Of a DNA stretch of 64,000 bases, positions 56,865 to 64,000 are shown piece by piece. This DNA is from Adenanthera pavonina (lineage: Eukaryota; Streptophyta; Magnoliopsida; Fabales; Fabaceae), in the NCBI GenBank assembly GCA_026686845.1, contig JAIVEN010000018.1, positions 13,611,001-13,675,000 on the forward strand, in the 5' to 3' direction. The position numbers and the translations under genes were made by a program. Under the pieces are notes generated by a model that ran no database searches, had not been told where the DNA came from, and saw only the letters and a program-made list of their open reading frames with translations. Position 1 is the first letter of the stretch. Each line of letters starts with the position of its first letter.

Positions 56865-58124
56865 TTAAGAGATTGTGTTTTGAGATTCCAGCGTATTTAT
56901 TTTCTTCTTTGCCAGTTTTAGTTCTTTAGCAACTTTAATGAAATCATCATGAAGCTTATGAAAAGCATCCAGCAATTCAGAATAGGAAGGTTCAGATTCA
57001 TATACCTCTTCATCCTGATCACTACTGTATGAGGGTGCAGCTTCTTCAGAGGCAAGTGCCATTAGACAAATGTTGGCAATCTCATCTTCATCTTCTTCTT
57101 CCTTATCTGAGCTGTTGCCCCATATGGATGAGATGTAGGCTTTCTTCTTTTTCACTTTGTCAGCACCTTTCTTTTCTTTTTCTTGCTTCTTGAGGAATTG
57201 GGGGCAGTCCCATTTTATGTGTCCCTGCTTCTTGCACTCATAGCAAGTCACAGGTTCTTTTGCCTCTTTCTTGCTTTCCCCAGCAGCTACCTTCTTGAAG
57301 AATCTCTTGTTCTTCTTCTTGCTGTAGAATTTTCCGAAATTTCTGACCATCATAGCCAGAGTTTCCTCATCCAGCCCATCCTCTTCGTCAGATTCTTCTT
57401 CCTTTTCATCAGCAGCTTTGAGGGCAAGGCCTTTCTTCTTTCTGTCCATCCCAGCTTCCTTGAGAGCTTTGATTTTTCCTTCATACTCTTCAAGGCTGCC
57501 AAAGAGAGCTATGACAGAGGCCATTGATTCTCCTCTGGCTTCTTCTATTGCTGTCACTTTGGGCTGCCATTCCAGAGGGAGTGCTCTGAGGATTTTTCTT
57601 ACTTTCTCTGATTGAGAGTATTCCTTTCCTAGACTCTTTAGTTGATTCACAATGAGAATGAATCTCTTTTGGAGCTCTTTTATAGTTTCTCCTTCAGCCA
57701 TCTTGAAGCTCTCATACTCTCCAATGCATGTGTTGAGTCTGTTCTCCCTGACCCCAGATGTCCCTTCATGTGCAATCTGCAGAGTGTCCCACATTCCTTT
57801 TGCAGTGGTGCATTGTGAGACCCTGTAGAATTCGTCCTGGTTCAGGGCACTGACTAAACAATGCTTTGCTTTAAAATTCAGCAGGACTCTCCTCCTGTCT
57901 TCATCACTCCATTCTACTTCCAGCTTCTCTTTGTATCTTCCATCTTCAGTTAGAGCCATTGGGACGAAATCTCCTTTATCAATGACTGACCAGATGTCAA
58001 GATCAATTGATTGGAGGTAGATCTGCATCCTCATCTTCCAGTACCCATAATGCTCTCCACTGAAGCCTAGTGGTCGGTTAGTGTTGTTCCCTTCAGGAAG
58101 TATACTCTCTCCAAAGCCAGCCAT
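56865..58124 (-). CDS. gag: Gag of the young SIRE-type element, truncated by one nonsense codon
   Basis: Start chosen at ATG 58124 (MAGFGESILPEGNN), which matches the old copy; an upstream GTG at 58178 would overlap the primer site and is not credible. The product of 419 residues has the copia Gag domain (YGYWKMRMQIYLQS, DIWSVIDKGDF, KAKHCLVSALNQDEFYRV, LQKRFILIVNQLKSLGK, ILRALPLEWQPKVTAI). An acidic linker, the zinc knuckle CYECKKQGHIKWDC and an acidic helical end follow. Gag forms the virus-like particle in the cytoplasm. The TAA at 56865-56867 aligns with an aspartate codon in the old copy. It is therefore probably a nonsense mutation or, less likely, a leaky stop. Confidence 0.88.
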   Translation of the reverse strand: MAGFGESILPEGNNTNRPLGFSGEHYGYWKMRMQIYLQSIDLDIWSVIDKGDFVPMALTEDGRYKEKLEVEWSDEDRRRVLLNFKAKHCLVSALNQDEFYRVSQCTTAKGMWDTLQIAHEGTSGVRENRLNTCIGEYESFKMAEGETIKELQKRFILIVNQLKSLGKEYSQSEKVRKILRALPLEWQPKVTAIEEARGESMASVIALFGSLEEYEGKIKALKEAGMDRKKKGLALKAADEKEEESDEEDGLDEETLAMMVRNFGKFYSKKKNKRFFKKVAAGESKKEAKEPVTCYECKKQGHIKWDCPQFLKKQEKEKKGADKVKKKKAYISSIWGNSSDKEEEDEDEIANICLMALASEEAAPSYSSDQDEEVYESEPSYSELLDAFHKLHDDFIKVAKELKLAKKKINTLESQNTIS

Positions 58125-58161
58125 CTTTGTTCCCGGACTGTAAAATCCTTTGAATGGGAAT

Positions 58162-58177
58162 CCGGGCTCTGATACCA
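58162..58177 (-). promoter_or_regulatory. Primer-binding site, initiator tRNA-Met
   Basis: The minus strand reads TGGTATCAGAGCCCGG, two bases after the 5' LTR end. The first 12 bases are the standard complement of the plant initiator tRNA-Met 3' end. Confidence 0.92.
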
Positions 58178-58179
58178 CT

Positions 58180-59900
58180 TGTTAGCAAGGCTGACTTCCC
58201 AAGAGGGGGGGTGAATTGGGAAGATTGAACTTTTTCTGCACAAAGTGAAGTAAGTGAAGATATCACAGTATAGTGAAAAGAACGTGTAAAACAGAGCAAG
58301 CTGAAAAGTAGAGATAAGGAGAAGAAAACTCAATGATTTATTCTAGGTCGGTCTATCCACTTGACCTACATCCAGTCCCCAAGACACCTCTTGAGATTTG
58401 TCCACTATACAGCAAGAATTTCAACGGGCTTCTTGCTAAGGCCACAGTACACGAGTATGCTCTGTTTCTGAGCTCTCTCAAACTCTCCAAGCACTTACAC
58501 TACGTGCTTCCCAATCCCCTTGTGAATACCCCTCACAAGTAAATCTATCTTCCAGATGAAGAGTAGATTGATTACAATGAAATAACTCTCTTGAAAAGAG
58601 TAGATATGAAAGTTTAAGTACAAATAATGAAGTTGAGAGGGTAAAACTTTTTAAGAAGAAGATTCAGCAGAAATTCGGTATTAATAAGTTTGATTCATTA
58701 CCCACAACTTCAAATGATGTTGTATTTATAGATTTAGGTCTCAAATATCCGTTAGAGACTAAATCTATCCGTTGGGGAAGTTATCCAATGGTTATTCTGA
58801 AAAACTATCTGTTTACTAACCGCATTTAATGTTTCTGACATACTGAAATTCGAATTTTGGTTGGTCAACAGACAAATTTTGAAGGAACCGAAGATTAAAG
58901 CTTCCAACGTTAAAATACGAAGTTCGTCTGTCCATAGAGTGAAATTCGAATTTTGAAGCTTATGAAGTATTTTTTCAATGTGACATATGAATTTTTAAGA
59001 AGAAAGTTTTTCTGTAAATCGTGAACAGTGTTTTCAATTTTTTACAGTACCCTCGAAATTCGAATTTTGGATGCCCAAAATTCGTCTGTCCATTGAACGT
59101 TCAAAGAGGCACAGTAGTTCACTTTCTTCGAAATTCGAATTTTGACGTAGTGAAATTCGTCTGTCAGAGATCAATTTTGAGACTTAATTTCCTTTTGATT
59201 TCAGATGAACTCTATCATAGTTTCAGACGAATTTCTTTGGTTTTCTCAAATTGCATTTTGTCTGAAATTCGAATTTTGGAACTGTAAAGTTCGTCTGTCC
59301 AAAAAGCTTCTTTCAGACTTATATGAAAATTCGAATGTTGCAAAGTCAAAGTTTGTCTGTCAGAGAGCATTTTTCAAACTCAATTTCTTCTTAATTTCAG
59401 ATGAACTTTAACATAGCTTCAGACGAATTTCTTTGGTTTTCACAAATTGCATTTTGTCTGAAATTCGAATTTTGAAACTGTAAAGTTCGTCAGTCCAAAA
59501 AGGCTTCTTTCAGACTAGATGAAAATTCGAATTTTGAAAAACCAAAATTTGTCTGACAGAGAGACATCTCTTCAGACTTGTTCAGTTTAATCTCGAAATT
59601 TGAATGTCCTAAGGCAAAGTTCGAATTTCCAACTTGACAGTTTAGTTTGAACTTTCAACCTTCGTCTGTTTGTGGGTGTTTTCCAAATATTTCAAGATTT
59701 AACATAAAATCAAAGTTTAAAAATATCTTTTCTTCAAATCAAAATCTTTTACCCAATCATATCAAGAACTAAGACTCTACAAAAAATCTACCAGCAAATA
59801 CTCATAAAATCTTCACTTGAGATAGCTTTGATCTCCTTTGATATCTTCAATCCAAGCTTTTGAGTGTTGGTTTAGAATCATCAAAACTCTTGTTTCAACA
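58180..59900 (-). repeat. 5' LTR of the young SIRE-type element
   Basis: Same ends and same length (1,721 bp) as the 3' LTR. It has the U3 array (59683-58838), a TATA box (58731-58721) and the near-end hairpin (58195-58223, one arm base changed). Confidence 0.97.
58721..58731 (-). promoter_or_regulatory. TATA box of the young element's 5' LTR
   Basis: The minus strand reads CTATAAATACA followed by ACATCATTTGAAGTTGTGGG. The same box and downstream block are conserved in the old element (8788-8797). RNA should start about 30 bases downstream. Confidence 0.8.
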
Positions 59901-59905
59901 GAATA
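59901..59905. repeat. Right target duplication GAATA
   Basis: Identical to 47992-47996. Confidence 0.95.
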
Positions 59906-60415
59906 TATGACAAGTATGTTTCCCTTTCTACTTTAACCTTTGATGTCTAAACCAATTACTTTTGTCTGGTTTCTTTGAAGTGGGTGATGCCTCTTAATTT
60001 GTAACTTTTTTTTGTTCATGGGAAAGTTGATTGTAAAATTTGGTGTGACCGTATAATCTAATTTTAGGACATTTTGGTTTCCCAGGCAACTAAATAGCTT
60101 CAAAAAATAAAAAAAATTCTAGGATTGTGGTAATTATAATAGTCCTAGAAAATGAAATTTCTAGGACAGTTGTAAATATGACTGTCCTAGAAAATACACT
60201 TTCTAGGACTGTTGTGATCAATATCAATCCTAAAAAATTTATGCTCTACAGGAAATTTTTCTAAACCACAGTCCTAAAATGTAATTTTTTAGGACCATTC
60301 GATACCAATCCTATAAATCATCACTTTCTATGATTCCCACTTCTACCGCTTTACAAAAATCATCCTAGAAAGTCTTTTTCAATAGTCATAAAAAGCCTTT
60401 TTTGTACTAGTTGTT

Positions 60416-62040
60416 AGTTGTGGCCATGGTAGAGCTAGATGTAGCCATGACTCAATAAAAATATGAAATGTGCAACAAATAGGGGTTAAGCTATGACTAG
60501 TAGGTTGCAAAAAATTCTGCAACTTTTTCTACACAAAAATCAAACTTCAAACCTTATAACTTTCTTTACGAACCTCTGATTCACATGATTTCAAAGCCTA
60601 CAAGTTGCTATAAAAACCCTAATATCACTCACACCCCAAAATTCATCCATATGAGAATTTTGGATGTCTAAAACTGAAATAGTCACTTTTTGACTTCTAA
60701 CATTAACTTTACCTCCCAAATCCAACCTAAACAAATTGAAGTCAAACCATGTCACTTTGAGCACTTTTCTAATGCCTGAAGGGCCATAAAAATGAAGGCT
60801 ACACCTGGGACAACTCATCCATTCAAAACTTGACCCCTAAAACATTAACGGCTACTAACTAGAGACATGCCCAGTTAAAATCATATAAATTTATGATCAA
60901 AACTTGGCCATCACGATGACACACTTGACATCTCAAGATGTGATACAAAGAGAAATGGAACATCCTAAAACAATTTTGACACGTGGGGGACCTTTCAAAA
61001 ACAATGCTGGCACAAACTTGAGATTCATTATAAGAAAACAAGAAGACACAGGTCTAGCCGTGGTGTGGGACTAGGTTGCTATGGTGAGGAACACAGTGGG
61101 AAGAAACTAGGATGAGGATTTTGCATGGTGACGCTGCGACGCCATATGCTATGACAGGTGTAGGTTTTTTCTATACTTTTTGGTGAACTTTCAACACACT
61201 TATCTCCCTACTCAGACCTCCAATTGATATCATTCTAAAGCCTGCAATTCACACTAGACATACTCTAACTATAGGTGTAAACCGCATCACAAAATTCCTT
61301 GGTATGGAGATTTTGGACCTTAAGATTGAAATGGTAATTTTTGAGCCAAAGTTTGGCATTGATACCATTCAATTCCAAACCACAAGTCATCTAACCACCT
61401 TACTAGTTCCCACAAGTTGCCAATGATGCAACGGCACTATCTAAGAAAGTTGTAGTACTCTAAGGAAACCACTCCCTTGGAATTTGACTACCTTAAACCC
61501 CAATTTTCATTCATGGGTGACATACCCATTTCCACCAAACACAGTAAAAATCCCAAACAACCATATAAACCACCTTCTTTCATCAAAATACACTTGAGGC
61601 AACCAACACTGAGTGCCTACATGTGGTAATATTACTAATGGATTTCTCTCCCTATATCATAGAACCATGACCATTAACAATCAACAAAGGCATCAAAGAG
61701 ATATATACCCTCCAAGGATCCAAACAAACATGTCTAATTGAACCTATTATCATGTACATCCATTATACAAGGTCATACCATCCATCAGGTTCTAAGAGAT
61801 ACCGACACACAAGAGAATACAAGGTTTAAGACAAGCCTAAGTAACTCCAATATACTTAGCACAATACTATACATGTGTTCTCGAATGAAACCATATTGAG
61901 ACAATAGTATTCAAATATCTGAAGCTTTACCAAGGAGACTTCCTTTCCTTAACTTTTTCATTGTTAGAGTTAGAGTCATTTTCTGAAAATTTTATCCATA
62001 TAGAGAGTGAGACAAAAGTCCCAGTAACTAAGAGGCAAAT
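60416..62040 (-). mobile_element. Decayed LTR of the second gypsy-like family (copy E), partial
   Basis: On the minus strand from 62040 the block TTAGTTACTGGGAC..TTGTCTCAC and the AAGGAAGTCTCCTTGG region match copies B and C. Further on, CCAAAATCTCCATAC and CTATAGTTAGAGT correspond to 27860-27910 of copy C. The start is cut off by the LTR beginning at 62041 and the far end by the CACTA transposon. No gene was seen. Confidence 0.55.
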
Positions 62041-64000
62041 TGTAACACCTTCTATTAAGGCCCATTCCCCATGTATTAGATCATATTAGATGTCTTTCAT
62101 CATGGTTTAGAGACTAAAATTATAATATAATAAAAATAAAATTTTTCAAAATTCAGGGTATTGTTCATTTGTCAAACTCCATTTTACCCGATGAATTTTG
62201 AAAATTCATAACTAGATCTAGAAAAATCTGAGGTGATTCAAGTCTCTAAAATTTTTATTAAATTCAGATCTACTTGGAAAAAATATAACACAGTAACTTC
62301 ATTAGGCCAATTCATGCCGTAATTTTGTGAACATTTACTGTTTATTGGGTCATTTTTTCTATCTTCCGGTTTTCTGGCCTCAACTTTGAAAAATCATATT
62401 TCATTCTATTCTATCCCAAATTATGCATACTCTATGTCTTTGGAAGGCTCTACATGTCTACTAAACATATTTTTCTTATACATTTATTTCACTTACACAG
62501 GGCATAACTTTAACTTAAATCACGAAGGGTCAGAATCCAACTCTTACAGGAATAGTTTGGGAAAAACTCCATACCTCCTACTATATAGCTCCAATCAATG
62601 CCAAATTAGTCGAATATGAAACTTAAAACATAGACTTTTTTATACATATAAGCCACTGAATATTAGAAGTTTTGTACGATTTTATATTAGCTTTTGAATT
62701 TTCTAGTACTTACTTTTCAGTTTTCAGTTTTTCCATTATTGCCCTATTCTAAACAAAGTCACCATTAATTGTACATAACACCAAATGGGGTGAATTAGGT
62801 GTCATTTTAAAGATTGAGATGCCCTCTATCTGGTATAAAAATACCATAAACCTAACCTCACATTAATTGCAGAACAAGGGCAACTAAATAGACCCATCTG
62901 GAAAATGCCCTGGTTCAACCTATGTTGAAAATTACTTACCAAAACCCAAGCAAATGAACTCATTTTGGCATGTAACTTGGTAGAATATAACTTCATATTC
63001 CAAAATCCAGAACTGAAAATTCTTATACATTTTCTACAACATTAACATAATATTCCCTATTTTACAATTTCTTACAAAATAAGGCACAAATAACCATTCA
63101 CATTATAACACAATGGCTTGCAACATCATTTCCTTCTTCATGCCTTTTGCTCCTTCCTTAGCTCTTTTGCATTGGTTCTCCCTAGCATGGTTAGTCATTA
63201 AAGAGGAGGTGAGATTCAAAGAATCTCAGTAGCACTATCCAGTCATACACATATATCATCATATTTCACATGGAACTTCAAGCAAACTCATGAATTCATA
63301 TAATGCCATAACAATTTTATAAAAATTTCGACAAAGTTTTGTTTTGTAACTTGGGCGTTCTGAAGCTTCAAGCCCTTTTAAAATACTCAGCCAACAATCA
63401 ATGAACATCACAAAATATTAATCATGGCATCAAACAAGTCATAGAGTTCATGAACATTCATAAGACAATATAATGCAACCTTTATGTGTTCCCTTCCTTT
63501 CCAAACTTTGTGCACCTATTCTCTGGCTTGCTTAAGCTTCCTTGAACCTATCATATCATCATTTAATCCATTTAGCCACTGATTTTTGGAATTATACAAT
63601 ACCATACACACTAAACCCTAACATTTTCACTTAGTTTTTCTTTGATCTTTCTCTATACAACACACTTGATCTTAAGGTTTTAGACCATGGAGAATCCATT
63701 TTTACTTCAAAGACATGAAATTACAACTCTAAATTGATGCTCTGTTTTGATCGAAAATCTTGGAGAAAGAAGGAAAAATTATTTACTTTACAATACAACA
63801 AACTACTACATGAAATCATGTTCTCTTAACTAGTTGATGATTTCTCCTAAGTTTATTGCATCAAAATCCATTCCTTGCTTCCTCTAAGGTTTGAAAAAAT
63901 ATTAACATAGAAAGGGGAAGAGGAAGGCTCCAAGAAACTAAGCTTAACTACTTAAAATTATAAGCTCAAAGTAGTAGGAATCACTTACCAATTCCTTGAG
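62041..64000 (-). mobile_element. Gypsy-like LTR (copy D), runs off the window
   Basis: Begins TGTAACACCTTCTATTAAGGCCC, matching the LTR at 5119 and the complement of the end of 28623-35787 over hundreds of bases. The block GTTAGTCATT..GAGATTCAAAGAA is shared with 6270-6300. No primer site follows its end at 62040, so it is a 3' or solo LTR. By comparison with the 2.55-kb sister about 0.9-1 kb more should lie beyond 64000. TTGGTAAGTGATTCC (minus, near 63985) matches a splice-donor-like site in the sister LTR. Confidence 0.75.

Larger units (their letters stand above)
47997..59900 (-). mobile_element. Young SIRE-type copia retrotransposon, 11.9 kb, nearly intact
   Basis: Two LTRs of exactly 1,721 bp each (47997-49717, 58180-59900) and a perfect GAATA duplication mark a complete element on the minus strand. 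From 5' to 3': LTR, primer site, gag, pol, a 1-kb spacer, an intact envelope-like ORF, polypurine tract, LTR. By eye the LTRs differ at about 21 positions (about 1.2 percent), mostly transitions, several at CpG, which indicates a recent insertion. Pol and the third ORF are open. Gag has one in-frame TAA. The element sits inside the CACTA transposon. Confidence 0.97.
39432..60412 (+). mobile_element. Large CACTA (En/Spm) transposon, about 9 kb before later insertions
   Basis: The left end is CACTAATAGAAAAAG; the right end, read inward, is AACTAGTACAAAAAAGGC, so the outermost base is mutated (C to A). A 3-base duplication GTT is at 39429-39431 and 60413-60415. Both ends share a subterminal motif TTAGGACAGT / TTCTAGGACTGT in both orientations (39455-39600 and 60115-60365). 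Without the Cassandra LTR and the young copia element it is about 8.6 kb, in the normal range for a complete CACTA. The transposase TNP2 lies in the middle (44076-45515). The left region 39710-41650 contains short duplicated, gene-like but unassignable sequence. Confidence 0.8.

Noticed and set aside
58125..58178. Gag starting at an upstream GTG
   Set aside because: It would be translated across the tRNA primer-binding site; the ATG at 58124 matches the Gag start in the old element.
1..64000. CRISPR arrays, bacterial operons, tRNA genes
   Set aside because: Regular short repeats with unique spacers, ribosome-site-led gene clusters and tRNA cloverleaf sequences were looked for and not seen.

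Overview
This window is nuclear DNA from a plant, most likely a eudicot. It is AT-rich and almost completely made of nested transposable elements, in a pattern typical of repeat-rich heterochromatin. The only sequence that looks like a former host gene is a broken RNase T2 gene (S-RNase / S-like RNase type) on the minus strand, spread over 28271-36801 by insertions. There are no bacterial operons, CRISPR arrays or tRNA genes, and no intact host gene was found. The species cannot be fixed from the sequence alone.

Layout, left to right. 1-3110: 3' part of a decayed Ty1/copia element (Angela/BARE-like) ending in a 1,795-bp LTR. 3111-7123: minus-strand Ty3/gypsy-like element with internal remnant, tRNA-Met-type primer site and LTR. 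That element lies inside a minus-strand LTR of a second gypsy-like family (7124-7841 and 19471-20458). The same LTR is split again by a complete but old SIRE-type copia element (7842-19465, target duplication ATACA). 20459-22876: 5'-truncated RTE-type LINE. 23048-28144: two further LTRs of the second gypsy family; the right one is a 2,615-bp solo LTR with target duplication GTGGC.

28271-36801: the RNase T2 relic. Its second intron holds a four-level nest: a gypsy solo LTR (28623-35787, duplication GTAAG), inside it a hAT-like MITE (about 30275-34893), and inside that a non-autonomous CACTA element (30500-34751, duplication CTT). 36802-39431 is flanking DNA with no gene. 39432-60412 is a large CACTA (En/Spm) transposon (duplication GTT) with a TNP2 transposase pseudogene. 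It was itself invaded by a Cassandra solo LTR carrying 5S rRNA-like sequence (47239-47689, duplication GTAGC) and by a young, nearly intact SIRE-type copia element on the minus strand (47997-59900, duplication GAATA). 60416-64000: another member of the second gypsy family, interrupted by a third copy of the first gypsy LTR family, which runs off the window.

The most informative comparison is between the young and old SIRE-type elements. They share a gag/pol break into the -1 frame at the same codon position. They share a U3 packed with a CpG-centred palindromic motif upstream of a conserved TATA box. The same motif recurs between pol and an envelope-like third ORF, with a conserved box about 140 bp before that ORF's start. 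This suggests the third ORF has its own expression signal. I consider this, with the in-frame duplication of the RNase catalytic block, the best candidates for something not routinely described. All domain calls are from reading motifs; no database search was possible.
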